Of a stretch of DNA of 33,407 nt, positions 10,398 to 20,382 are shown piece by piece. The notes beneath the pieces are model-generated. The model worked only from the letters and a program-made list of their open reading frames with translations, was not told the origin of the DNA and made no database searches. Numbering within the stretch: the first letter of the stretch is position 1; every line of letters begins with the position of its first letter. Where the stretch lies: the NCBI GenBank assembly GCA_027575765.1, contig JANBPT010000496.1:1-33407 (forward strand), in the 5' to 3' direction. A program made the translations under genes and the position numbers. Origin of the DNA: Tieghemiomyces parasiticus (Eukaryota; Kickxellomycota; Dimargaritomycetes; Dimargaritales; Dimargaritaceae).

Positions 10398-10947
10398 ACA
10401 ATCCTTTAGAAAGTTTGGATGGGGTTGACAATTTAAACGGCGTTCCCCGTCCTTTAAAAGGTGTTTTAGAGAACCAGGCGTGAGAAAAAAACTATATAAA
10501 CGACGTATACATGCGGTTGAAATTTGATCCTTGCTTTTGATGGTTAGTCAGGTCTGGGAGTATCAAGTACTTATTTTTACTAAGAGGGAATACGGTGGAT
10601 GAACGCTTTAGTCGATGTCCTCTGCGGTTAACTAGTAACAAAAACAATCAATCAGTAGGAACCGGGGGACCGGCCAGTGGGTTGACCACTGAACGTCACC
10701 ACCATTGAAACCTTGGCCGTAAATAAGCCCTGGGAAGAAACCACTCTGCCCTCGCCCCCCCCACCACCTCCACTTGGCCCAGGTGGTCAGTGGTTCTAAC
10801 CAGGCTCCCACCCCACCCTACTCTACTCCGTCGCCATTGGCATCTGATGCGCAATACCTGATTCCGTATTCTTTCTTACTTACCTCGGCTACAGTTCACT
10901 GCTCATACCTTGTGCCACCCGCATTGCCCTTATTTATACCGTTCGCC
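10398..10947. other. Intergenic region uS15m to ADE1
   Basis: Contains the uS15m 3' UTR (A-rich, including AAAAAAACTATATAAACG near 10487) and the ADE1 promoter. A TATA-like TTATTTATACC lies about 15-20 nt before the ADE1 ATG, and a C-rich tract is at 10754-10772. No gene was seen. Confidence 0.4.
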
Positions 10948-12075
10948 ATGACCAACCAAGCCCTCCTTAGTAGCCATTGTCCTGAGCTCCGGCTCATTTC
11001 CCGCGGCAAGGTCCGGGATCTGTACGACATTTCGGAGGACTCGCTGCTGTTCGTGGCCACTGACCGTATCAGCGCCTTCGACGTTGTCATGAAGACTGTA
11101 TGTCCCACCCGAGTAGAATGGAGAGCTGGTGTACCACACCATCCCAGGTTCCCGAAGCGCTTAGCCGTTGAGAGCGAGAGACATGGAGAGGGAGAAGCAA
11201 GACTGCTTTGCGCACGGCACTGCATACGCTCCCGTATCAACTTAACCCGTTTACCCCACTAACCCATCCGCTGAACTTTAAACTTGCCCCCCCCCTTCCA
11301 ACTTGTTCTCCACTCGTAGGGCATCCCCGGTAAGGGCAAGATTTTGACCCAACTCAGCGTCTTTTGGTTCAACCTGCTCCAGGATGTGCTGCCCAACCAC
11401 CTGATAACGGCCGACATCGATGCCATGCCCGCGGAGGTCCAGCAGTACCGGGACCAGCTTGCGGGCCGGTCCCTTCTGGTGAAGAAGGTCAACATCTTCC
11501 CGGTGGAGGCCATCGTGCGGGGCTATATTTCCGGATCGGGCTGGAAAGAGTACAAGGCGCACCAGACGGTGTGTGACATCCCGCTGCCGGCCAACCTAGT
11601 CGAGAGCCAGAAATTGCCAGCGCCGCTCTTTACGCCCAGCACCAAGGCCGACCTGGGTGAGCATGATATGAACATCCACCCCAGCAAAGTGGCCGAACTC
11701 ATTGGCCAACCCCGCACCGAAGAGATGGAGAAGGCCGCCCTGGCCCTCTACAATCAGGCACACCAGTACGCTGCCACCAAGGGTATCTTGATTGCCGACA
11801 CCAAGTTTGAATTTGGTTGGGATCCCCGTACCGAGCGCATGGTACTAGCCGATGAAGTACTAACCCCGGACTCGTCCAGATTTTGGGATGCCCAGACTTA
11901 CCAAGCCGGGTCGACCCCGACCAGCTTCGATAAGCAATACCTCCGTGATTACCTCACTAGCGTCCAATTCGACGGCAAGACCAGCCTGGATCTCCCGGAG
12001 GAAATAACCCGTAACACGCTCCAGAAGTATATCGAGGCATTCCGCATCCTGACGGGCAAGGAGCCTGAACTCTAG
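10948..12075 (+). CDS. ADE1: SAICAR synthetase (purine biosynthesis)
   Basis: Two exons, 10948-11097 and 11320-12075, giving 301 aa, the normal length of monofunctional fungal Ade1. Intron 11098-11319 is GTATGT...TAG, phase 0. The enzyme joins CAIR and aspartate with ATP to make SAICAR, step seven of de novo IMP synthesis, in the cytosol. Hallmarks in order: ISRGKVRDLYDI (phosphate and nucleotide binding), ATDRISAFDVV, GIPGKGKILTQLSVFWFNLL, VKKVNIFPVEAIVRGYISGS, LFTPSTKADLGEHDMNI, ILIADTKFEFG and LADEVLTPDSSRFW. The splice joins MKT to GIPGKG, restoring a conserved segment. The animal-type AIR carboxylase domain is absent. The ATG at 10948 is the first in frame. Confidence 0.95.
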
Positions 12076-12257
12076 AAGGAATCGAGCGATAGGGGGTGGG
12101 CTTTTAACACGAGAAGCTGAAAGCCACCCTCCTCTCAGCCTGAGGGTGACTATAAAATGTGGAATAAGTAAAAATATTTGCGGATATGTTGTGTGCAGGT
12201 ACATTATTAATGGTTACGCCGGAGTCGCCACGCTATATACCTTGCTTTATATATATA

Positions 12258-13550
12258 CAGGTGCCTCAAATTATTGTGAGGATTTCTAAGTCAAATTAGT
12301 TTTATTCAATATAGCTGCCACCACTCTATACCACTCGGCGAGCTCTTTCTACCCATCTATCAAAACAGGCTCTGTAGTCATTTGGCTGGAGCCTGGCTAA
12401 CTGCAATTGCCAGGCGTCCACGACCGCCTCCACTGTGCTGAACTTCTTGCCCCTCAGTCGCTGTTTGATATTCCTGAACAGCCAGAGGTCGCAGGGGGCC
12501 AGATCAGGACTGTAAGGAGGGGCTGGCAGAAGTTTGAGTTTAGAGTTGGAAATGTAGACCTGGGTAGCTGCAGCACAATGCAGTGGTGCATTATCATGGT
12601 GAAGCCGCAGGGGGTGACGGTCCAGACTTCCACGTGCCTCCACCCAGGCCTGGACCATGGGCTTCAGCCTATACTCTACATAGAGTTTGGCGGAGACCTT
12701 GACACCTGGGGGCATAACGCTCAGGTGTAATAGGCCACGCCTGGTGAAATAAATGGTCAACATCACCTTGGGTGTGGTACAGCCTTGGCGGGTCTCAGTT
12801 GGGATAGGGCCACCTTTAGGGCACCACCTCCGGCGATTGGAGCCAGCAGGAGGATCATAAAGGTACACCCAAGTCTCGTCACCTGTGACGATGGAGTCCA
12901 GCAGGTAGTCATTGGCCCCATCAAATTTCTCCAGGAACTCAGTGGCAAAATGTACCCGCTTGTGGCGCTGGTTGTTGGTGAGGTTGTGGGGTATCCAGCA
13001 ATTGAAATAGCTGTGCAACCCCATGTCCCTGCGCAGGACATTGCGTATGGTACTAGGGGAAGTGTGACAGGCCCAGGCCAACTGTTCAACAGTAAGTCAA
13101 GGGTCTTCCCCCAGCCGCCTCAGGATTACGTCCCCATAATATGCACCAATATTATCTGATGGGCGGCCAGAATGAGGGTCATCTGCAAAAGAGCAGTGAC
13201 CTGTGTGCAAGCGAGCCAGCCACCTGTAGATGGTGGAGTGGCTAGGGGCAGCTGAGCCCAGCTTGGAAGTCAAAACGTTAAAAATATCGTCTGCCTTGCG
13301 GCCCTCCAGATAGTAATTATAAATGAGGACCCGCACATCACGCCTGGTAAACTTGGGTGGAGTGGGGGAGGGGGTTTGAGAAGTAGACATGATGGACAGT
13401 TAAAAAAGTAAGCTGTGAAGTAAAAAATGGTTTAATCCTGGAGTGGTTTATACCAATCGACTCAGCATCATTGACTCTCTTAGGTTTCATCTGAAACACT
13501 GGGATATGAGACCTCCCACTCATAAACCTCATAATTATTTGAGGCACCTG
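12258..13550 (-). mobile_element. Near-intact mariner element, copy 2
   Basis: A 1293-bp element with terminal inverted repeats. The left end is CAGGTGCCTCAAATTATTGTGAGG and the right end read inward is CAGGTGCCTCAAATAATTATGAGG, 22 of 24 bases matching. Both ends abut TA within TATATATA runs, as expected for Tc1/mariner insertion with TA target duplication. It carries one transposase gene on the minus strand with an internal stop. It lies between the 3' ends of ADE1 and RAX2. It is the youngest of three related copies here, judging by its intact ends and frame. Confidence 0.93.
12326..13390 (-). pseudogene. Mariner transposase with one internal stop
   Basis: A 355-codon frame starting MSTSQTPSPTPPKFTRRDV, uninterrupted apart from a TGA at 13097-13099 after codon 97; the following codons resume in the same frame. 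Normal mariner transposases are about 345 aa, so the length is complete. The N-terminal helix-turn-helix DNA-binding region is before and around the stop. The catalytic triad is DD34D: TGDETWVYLYDPP, HDNAPLHCA, and SPDLAPCDLW, with 34 residues between the second and third Asp. The stop lies in a context where CGA (Arg) to TGA would be a single CpG transition. Without readthrough or a downstream restart, this copy is not autonomous. Confidence 0.9.
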
Positions 13551-14787
13551 TATATATATACAAGTTTGATTGTTTGGTGATGAGTCTGGTGTTCGGAACC
13601 TACTTCCCAACCCTCCCCAGCACGCACGCGCTCCGGGGCAGGAGTCACCAAGCCCTCTTCTATGATTCGCACAAGATACTGTGGATCTATTACCCCTTTA
13701 AACTTCACAATCAACAACTCGGAACTTCTCTGCAGCGGAGCAATAGTAGCGGACATACATATTTTTTCTGCACTACTTTTCGATGATGTCGATTACCTAC
13801 ACTAAACGTTCATTCTCTACACGGACCTACCACCCTTTCCTACTTTGAATACTGGATGGCATGGCAAAGGCCGCGCCTCCCTACATACATCAACACCGAC
13901 CCTTCGCTACTTGCAATCGCCTGCATTGGTTCTCGCTTCCATTGGCACCCCGGAATCATACTAAAGTTGAGCACAGTACCAGACTTAACTTCGATACGCC
14001 GTTGCTGACGGGATAAGGTTATCGACAACACACAGTTGAATATAACGGTCCTCCGGATTCTGTCTTCCAACGATTCGATACCTTACACTACAACTTCCAA
14101 TCTCCTTTTTTTTATATTCCTCTTTTCATGTTTGTCGTTTTCCATAATGGGCGGTAAATACCACGATGAGGCCAGCGAAAGTTGCTCTATTAGAGAACAT
14201 AATACATTTGGTCTCCAACTGCATTAAATATGAGGCATTCAACCACGGATACCATAAGGCCCGCTATTCACACGTGAAGGCAGCGATATACCTTGGCTGA
14301 TTTATGCATTGTTTATATGGCATATGCCCCTCAATCACAGCCAGCCTACTGCACAGCTTATAATCGACCATGGCTAAACTACCACATAAGACAAACACAA
14401 CATTCAACATTACGTAATGAGACCTAACCGAGTCGAGCAGAGAGGCATATAATTATTATGATAAAACAGGAAAAAATTATATAAAAAAATGATGAAACAG
14501 AAATCGAGTAAGCAGAGTAAGATCAGGCAGGAGCAGGCGTGGATGGTACTAACAAACTAATAGCGTGAGGTCAAAAGACGTCCGTCGTTAACTAAAGAAA
14601 GGGGGATACTGGGCGGGTGGGCGGAGGGGAGAAGCAGAAAGAAACGACAACGAGACCGGTCAGTGGTCGTCACCAAAACGTTCTCAAAAATATAACTTAG
14701 GTGGAGAAATCGGGGTGGTAGTCAAAAGAGTTTGAGAAGACAAAAACAAAAAATACAATGGTGATAAGTTATTAAAGAGGGTGGCGT

Positions 14788-14806
14788 GGGGAGGGGTGGG
14801 GGAGGG
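14788..14806 (+). other. G-quadruplex motif downstream of RAX2
   Basis: Four G-runs of 4, 4, 5 and 3 separated by single bases (A, T, A) fit the strictest G4 consensus. It starts about 133 nt beyond the RAX2 stop codon, on the strand that is the RAX2 template, so the non-template strand and the mRNA would be C-rich. The motif is seen; folding and function are inference. Confidence 0.6.
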
Positions 14807-14873
14807 TCACACAATTCCCTCAAACACTATACAACTAACGTGTTTGTTGTCGGAGTGATTTCCGTTGTTTTGT

Positions 14874-14912
14874 CTATATATATATATGTGTGTGTATATA
14901 TATATATAAATA
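14874..14912. repeat. TA/TG microsatellite
   Basis: Runs of (TA)n, (TG)n and (TA)n in succession, just beyond the RAX2 stop codon, probably within its 3' UTR. On the minus strand this gives TTTATATATATATA-type sequence that could act in 3' end formation. Confidence 0.7.
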
Positions 14913-14938
14913 AAAACCCAGGTCAACGGCCTCTTATT

Positions 14939-17900
14939 CTAAATGTACCGCCATGCCTCACTAGACTCGGGGGGCTGTTCCGATACGTAGCTCGCGGGGA
15001 ACACGCCCTGAAGCAGTCCCTGGTCGGTACCACGATCAATCAGACCCATCCACCAGATATCGTCGCTATTGTCAATCACGAAGATACGTTCGCCGGCACG
15101 GAACTCCAGTTCGCCGTGTTCGCGCGCATTGAATGGGAACTTGGCGTAGTACACCGGGTGGTCCTTGAGCGAGTCACGAATGGTCGACGTGCGGTCCGAC
15201 GGCGCCATGGCTTGCAGTTTGGCGGTCTCAGCCGATGACCGCACGGCCTGGCGCGAGGTTTCAGTGTGGTCCGGGACGGTCGGGAATGCCGCGACGCCAT
15301 CACCACCACCTCCACCAACGTTACCAGTATCACGGCTGCCACCGCTTGCGTTGCCATAGTTAGTCGTGGTGAGTGGGTAAGGCGCGAGCGGGGGTTCAAC
15401 CGGTAGCGTGGGTGAGTCCAGGTGGTAGGAATGTACGGTCCGCTCATTGGTGGGGGCGGGCGACCGATCCTGCTGGGGGTGTTCCGAATGATGGATGGTG
15501 TCGGCTCCTAAAGCCAGTGCAGCGGCAGCGGCAGCCGCCTGGACCTCATGATGGTGGTGACTAGGTGAAGCACCACCACCAGAAACCTCGGTGTGGTTGA
15601 CCCGGTGGTTCAGGCTATCCATCTCGATATGGTTAAGGCCCTGATTGAACAGCTCGCCGTCGTCGAAATTAGATACGCGATGCGGGGACCGCGGTGATTC
15701 GGCCATGTTCTGGTGCTGGCGGACGGGGGCGGGGGTGAGGCCAGCACTCGAGGGGCTGCGATTGGCCGGGACGGGGGTCGGGGTGATGGGACCTTGGGCC
15801 ATAGTAGAACTATCGTAGCCATAGCCGTGGAGCACTGATCCGATTGACAAGGGTCGAGAGTCGTGGGCGTGACGTGCGGCAGCAGCTCCGACGGCAGCCG
15901 CAGCCGCAGCGGCGAACGGGGCAGACGAATCAGCGACCTCAGGGATGTGAGGTTGGCTTCTACCATAGTAGTGGTAGGGTGACGTGGACGACCGATTGTT
16001 GCTGTTGAGAGTTGCCGCGGTCGACTTGGGTGGCTGGCCGTCGGTACTGTCACGGCTGGGATCCGAAGCAGTAGCGAGGTTGCCGTACTGGCCCACGCCG
16101 CTGTCGTCACTGCGCAGACCACGTACCCCGAGACCCGCGGCGGCGGCCGCTCCGGCGGCTAAAGCCGCGTCGGCACCATGGTTGTCGGCAGCCCAGGGCT
16201 CAAACTTGCTCGCGCGGGAGTTAAAGTCATTTTCACCAGGGCCCGCTGATTTACCATACATGCCCGGGGCGGAGGCGGCGGCAGCGGTCGCGGTGATGGC
16301 AGCACCCGTACGCCGCTTGTTGCGCCAGTAAATGTAGGCAAGACCAATGAGCACAATCAAAAAGACCAGGGCCAGCGAGATGGCGATGGAGATAATGATG
16401 ACCAAGGCCGTGGACAGGAACGCCCGGTTCTGCACCACATTGTCCGGCAGTGGATGGAACACCGACCCGACCGAGCCGGCGGTGCCGTCCTCGTTGATGG
16501 CGCGCAGGAGCGGGAACCAGCTCTTGTCGCTAATGTCGTACAGCATCGTGCTGAGAGCGCCGTAGTTGGCCCAATTGAGGGAGCCCGATACCATCAGCCC
16601 GAATGGCGGCGCGGTGGAAGCGTTGTCGCGCTTGGTATGCGTGGAGCCGCGGTTTACGATGGCGACCGACTTGGTCATCATGGGGAGTTCCGCGGGTGCG
16701 TCCCGGCGGTGGAGGTTCGGTGTCGGGGCCGCCGCCACGGCACTGCCCGACGAGGAGCTCGGAGAAGACGCGACTGGCGAAGAAGCCGTGGTGGCTAATG
16801 ACGAGGTGGCATTAGACGAGGTCGAGTCCGAGTTCCGGGTCAACGGCACCAGCAGGAGACTCCGGACTAGCGACCCTTTAAGGGTGGAGGTAGCCACGAC
16901 GGGGGCGAAGGAAGAACCGTTCCAGTAGTACAGATATGAATCGCTGGTATCCCCGACGGTACCGGCCACGTAAAAGTTAACGCCGGCCATGGCCTTGGCG
17001 CGGGAGGCGACGTTGGGGTCGGGGATCTTGGACATGTCAATATTGGCCCGCACGGTGGCGTTGGGAGCAACCATGGCGAGGGACTGGACGGGGCCCGGGA
17101 GGGCGTCTGCGGCGGTAAAATTTCCCCACATGCCTTGCTCGGTTCCATAGACGGCCAGGTACTGGGTCTGACCGCTGACGGTAAAAGTTCCGCCGGCCAG
17201 GATGTAGTCATTCTTATCGCCCACCAGGGACAGGGTATTGACGATTCCAGGGAGCCCTGCGCCCAGACTCTGCCACTGATTATTTTTGTAGTTAAACAAG
17301 CACACGCTCTCGCAGGTCAGCGTCCCAGCCTTGTTGAATAGCCCCGCCACCAGCACAGTCTGGGTGGACGGAATAGGGACGATCGTGCGCACGAAAACGG
17401 TGCTGTTGGTGAGCAGAATCGAGTTGACAAAGTGCGGCGTGAAGCGGCCGCCGTAGTAGTTGCTACCATCGAGGCCACTCAGCGGGAGCATGGACGAGAC
17501 GTACTCCTCATTCTGGAAGTTCCAGATGGCAAATCCTTGAAACTCGCCTTGCGGGGCGGCGTCGTTGCTGTTGTTATAATAAGGAATTCCGCCAATGAAG
17601 AGTTGGGAGTCGGCCAAGGCGAGGGCGTGAATTTCGCCGCTAAGGCCGGCTCCGAGGGGCTGAATGGTCTTCTGATCGCTTACGACCGCGATATTGCGCA
17701 CGTCATCGCTCGGGCCCTGAAACCGGCCGGCGATAACCAGATTGGGGCTGTCACTGTCCTGCGCCGGGGAGGGCATATAGTACAGACCGCTGAGTACGGT
17801 GGCGCCGTGGGTGGCCAGGGAGGACACATTAGCGTAGGACGGGGCGGCGGAGAGGGTAGCCGCATCAAACACGGGACTGAGCTCGAAGCGATCGTTCATC

Positions 17901-20338
17901 CCGACGACACCCGGGACGCGGGATGCGGCGACAGCCGAGAAGGAGCCTCCAAAAAACACCGGAGTGGCGGTGCCGTTAGTTGCCTGTAGACGGCGGAGAC
18001 TGTTGTCGTTAAGTACGGGGAGGCCGTCGGCGCTGGCGATCGCGCCGTTGAGGAGCGGAGCGTCGGCCCAGGTGTGGTTCTGGGCGTTCCAGGCCGCCAG
18101 ACCGCCGACCTGCAGATCCGCGGTGGTCACGTTGCCGTCCTTGAAGATGGTACCAAACTGACCGACGAAGAAGACAGTAGGGACCCGGTCCCGGAATCCA
18201 AGGGTCACAGAACTGATCGTGCCGTTTACGCCACCGGCAATTGGGTGGAGGCGCTGGTCGTTGAGACTAAGGCGTGCCAGCCGGTTCAGGTTGGTGACGG
18301 GGGGAGACCCCATCACGTTGGTGAAGGCGCCACCGACGTAGACGTCATTGGCACCCACTAAGACAAGGCCGAGCACCTGGTTATTGACTCCACCACCCAT
18401 GGGGGCTACCATGCGGCCCCCGTTGTAGAGTACCAAGTTATGGGCACCGGTGCTGGGCTCGGCAAAATAACCTCCTAGAATCAGGCTATCCGTATCACGG
18501 GCCACGATGGTGTTAACGATTGCACCGTCAGCCAGGGGGGACTTGAGGGCGTCGAAGGCCAGGCTCGTGGCTTGGATGGAAGCTGCCGTCTTCCCCTGTG
18601 GCTTCATACGCAAGACACCGCCCAAGTGGTCAAAACTAGCGACTTTTTGTAGGACGAGGCGAGCCGCGATGAGTTTGACGGCGGTACCAGAAGCCCCGTC
18701 GGCTAGGGACAGGGTGACAGAGGGGATAAAGTCGCCTGTGGTGACGCCCACAAAGCCCGAGTAGACGGGCACGTTGGTGTCGGTGAACTGATTCTGGGAT
18801 ACGGTGACGACCTCGTCCTGTCCAGGGTAGAGCTGGATGCGAAGCTTTACCGACACGCGAGATGAGCAGTCACTGGTGTATTGGCAACCCGGGACGGCCA
18901 GGGCCACCTTGTAGGTCCCGGAAGCGGTCACGTAAGGATGGTAGGTAACAACGTTAGCGTCGGGGTTCTGGGAAGGGTTGACGGTGGCCTGCAGAAAGGT
19001 GTTATCCGTAACGGGCACGGTAATCTGGGTCCACCCGCCGGTAATTTGGGCGTCAGGACGATACGGAACACTGTTACAGGCCGGATTGACCACATCGAGC
19101 GGGGAGACGCTAAGGTCGCGCTGGTATAACTCCACGCCGGCGAGACCGGCGCCCTGGCCAAACCACTTCTCAATAGTGATTTGAATGCCCGAGACAGTCA
19201 CATCATCCACCACTTCAAATTCCTGCCACTGGGAGCCTTGAGCGAGCGGACACGACTGGCTGCAGGTTCTCCGCTGGTTGGACCGAGGGTCCGTATAGGA
19301 TAGCGTGATGGGGGTGTTTTGAGGGGAGCTGTCGAGACGGAAGCCCATGGTACCTCGGCCGGTGACGTCGGCGTTCCGGAGCCGGAGAAAGGACGGGCGT
19401 AGAGATGCTTTGAAATCAACGCGCCAGAACCCGGGCATCAGGTCGCGGAGCAGCCACGGATTGCGTTTGGTCTGGAGGGACTTGGTACAGATGGCGTTGG
19501 TCGGGTTAGCAAAGGTAACGTTGAGATTGTCGTTGCCACTGGTAACAGTGGCCCGGGCCAGGTTGATGGGCTGGCCGGCGGGTGGTAGCGTGGACGAGTC
19601 GTCGAGCGTGGCAGTGAAGTTACCGCCAAAGTACACGGTCGAGTCGTCGGGTGACATGGTGATAGATCCCACGTAACCGTCCAGGCCGGAAAATGGGACG
19701 GGTAGCCATCCACTTGGGCTCCAAATGGCGGCATTGGGGCCGAAGGCCTGTGTGGGAGGGGCGTCCGAACCATCGCCGCGCTCCCGGAGCGGACCAGTAA
19801 AGAGACCTCCCACGTAAACTAGCATCCTGGAGCTATCACAGTGCAAAGCCAGGACGTTGCCATCGACACCGCGGCCCAGGGCCACGACTCGGTTGGATTG
19901 GAGGTCATAGGCGACGATACCTCGACTCTCTACACCGGCAAAGTGGGTAAAGTTGCCACCGATGAATACTACCGACTCCTGGTCATTCTCAATGAGGCAC
20001 GAGGTGGTGAGCTGGTCGCCTGGCGATGTCTGGCCGAGGATTTCGAGACTCGTGCCGTTGAGCATGACCATGGTGGAGGTTTTGTTGTTAAGCACGGTGG
20101 GGCCGGCTGTTTCAGACACGCTGACTAGACTCGAGATGCCACTGAACTTCCCCGTAATAGCCAGCTGACCCGTGATGGAGGTATTGATCCGTGGCAGCTG
20201 GTTCACACTGCCATCAGTTGGAGAGGTTGAGGCCCGGGGAGACGTGGCGGAGGAGGAGGAGGAGGCGCCTAGGACCGGCCCAGGGCCAGCGACGGCCAGC
20301 ACGGCGGCGATTGACCGCAGTATTATCCGGAATAGCAT
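14939..20338 (-). CDS. RAX2: RAX2-type cortical polarity protein with C-terminal SH3 domain
   Basis: Single 1799-aa intronless ORF. RAX2 proteins are type I membrane landmarks that mark cell-pole cortex and steer bud-site choice or hyphal growth. Residues 1-24 form a signal peptide (hydrophobic core, VLG-A cleavage). The large ectodomain (about 25-1305) is rich in N-glycosylation sites and has repeated blades of the type GGNFT/GGLFTG/GGAFTN/GGSFS, as in the RAX2 propeller. A transmembrane helix lies about 1308-1336 (IIISIAISLALVFLIVLIGL), followed by basic YIYWRNKRR. The cytosolic tail of about 460 aa is low complexity (poly-Ala, Ser/Pro, a HHHH stretch). Residues about 1728-1787 form an SH3 domain: YAKFPF in place of ALYDF, then GELEF, DDIWWMG, and GVFPASYV. 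Yeast Rax2, as I know it, lacks SH3. The start is at the first Met, before the signal peptide. Confidence 0.9.
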   Translation of the reverse strand: MLFRIILRSIAAVLAVAGPGPVLGASSSSSATSPRASTSPTDGSVNQLPRINTSITGQLAITGKFSGISSLVSVSETAGPTVLNNKTSTMVMLNGTSLEILGQTSPGDQLTTSCLIENDQESVVFIGGNFTHFAGVESRGIVAYDLQSNRVVALGRGVDGNVLALHCDSSRMLVYVGGLFTGPLRERGDGSDAPPTQAFGPNAAIWSPSGWLPVPFSGLDGYVGSITMSPDDSTVYFGGNFTATLDDSSTLPPAGQPINLARATVTSGNDNLNVTFANPTNAICTKSLQTKRNPWLLRDLMPGFWRVDFKASLRPSFLRLRNADVTGRGTMGFRLDSSPQNTPITLSYTDPRSNQRRTCSQSCPLAQGSQWQEFEVVDDVTVSGIQITIEKWFGQGAGLAGVELYQRDLSVSPLDVVNPACNSVPYRPDAQITGGWTQITVPVTDNTFLQATVNPSQNPDANVVTYHPYVTASGTYKVALAVPGCQYTSDCSSRVSVKLRIQLYPGQDEVVTVSQNQFTDTNVPVYSGFVGVTTGDFIPSVTLSLADGASGTAVKLIAARLVLQKVASFDHLGGVLRMKPQGKTAASIQATSLAFDALKSPLADGAIVNTIVARDTDSLILGGYFAEPSTGAHNLVLYNGGRMVAPMGGGVNNQVLGLVLVGANDVYVGGAFTNVMGSPPVTNLNRLARLSLNDQRLHPIAGGVNGTISSVTLGFRDRVPTVFFVGQFGTIFKDGNVTTADLQVGGLAAWNAQNHTWADAPLLNGAIASADGLPVLNDNSLRRLQATNGTATPVFFGGSFSAVAASRVPGVVGMNDRFELSPVFDAATLSAAPSYANVSSLATHGATVLSGLYYMPSPAQDSDSPNLVIAGRFQGPSDDVRNIAVVSDQKTIQPLGAGLSGEIHALALADSQLFIGGIPYYNNSNDAAPQGEFQGFAIWNFQNEEYVSSMLPLSGLDGSNYYGGRFTPHFVNSILLTNSTVFVRTIVPIPSTQTVLVAGLFNKAGTLTCESVCLFNYKNNQWQSLGAGLPGIVNTLSLVGDKNDYILAGGTFTVSGQTQYLAVYGTEQGMWGNFTAADALPGPVQSLAMVAPNATVRANIDMSKIPDPNVASRAKAMAGVNFYVAGTVGDTSDSYLYYWNGSSFAPVVATSTLKGSLVRSLLLVPLTRNSDSTSSNATSSLATTASSPVASSPSSSSGSAVAAAPTPNLHRRDAPAELPMMTKSVAIVNRGSTHTKRDNASTAPPFGLMVSGSLNWANYGALSTMLYDISDKSWFPLLRAINEDGTAGSVGSVFHPLPDNVVQNRAFLSTALVIIISIAISLALVFLIVLIGLAYIYWRNKRRTGAAITATAAAASAPGMYGKSAGPGENDFNSRASKFEPWAADNHGADAALAAGAAAAAGLGVRGLRSDDSGVGQYGNLATASDPSRDSTDGQPPKSTAATLNSNNRSSTSPYHYYGRSQPHIPEVADSSAPFAAAAAAAVGAAAARHAHDSRPLSIGSVLHGYGYDSSTMAQGPITPTPVPANRSPSSAGLTPAPVRQHQNMAESPRSPHRVSNFDDGELFNQGLNHIEMDSLNHRVNHTEVSGGGASPSHHHHEVQAAAAAAALALGADTIHHSEHPQQDRSPAPTNERTVHSYHLDSPTLPVEPPLAPYPLTTTNYGNASGGSRDTGNVGGGGGDGVAAFPTVPDHTETSRQAVRSSAETAKLQAMAPSDRTSTIRDSLKDHPVYYAKFPFNAREHGELEFRAGERIFVIDNSDDIWWMGLIDRGTDQGLLQGVFPASYVSEQPPESSEAWRYI

Positions 20339-20375
20339 TCGTAGGCTTGCTTCGGCGGTGGAGAGTGAGTTGGGC

Positions 20376-20382
20376 TATATAA
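20376..20382 (-). promoter_or_regulatory. Putative RAX2 TATA element
   Basis: TTATATAG on the minus strand lies about 38 nt before the RAX2 ATG. If used, the RAX2 leader would be very short and the long pyrimidine-rich tract upstream would be promoter rather than transcript. The motif alone is weak evidence. Confidence 0.3.

Larger units (their letters stand above)
13551..14938. other. Intergenic region between mariner copy 2 and the 3' end of RAX2
   Basis: About 1.4 kb, AT-rich, with short open frames lacking any family resemblance. It presumably includes the RAX2 3' UTR at its right end. It holds A-rich stretches (14440-14520), a G-quadruplex motif (14788-14806) and a TA/TG microsatellite (14874-14912). 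No gene was recognised. Confidence 0.45.
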
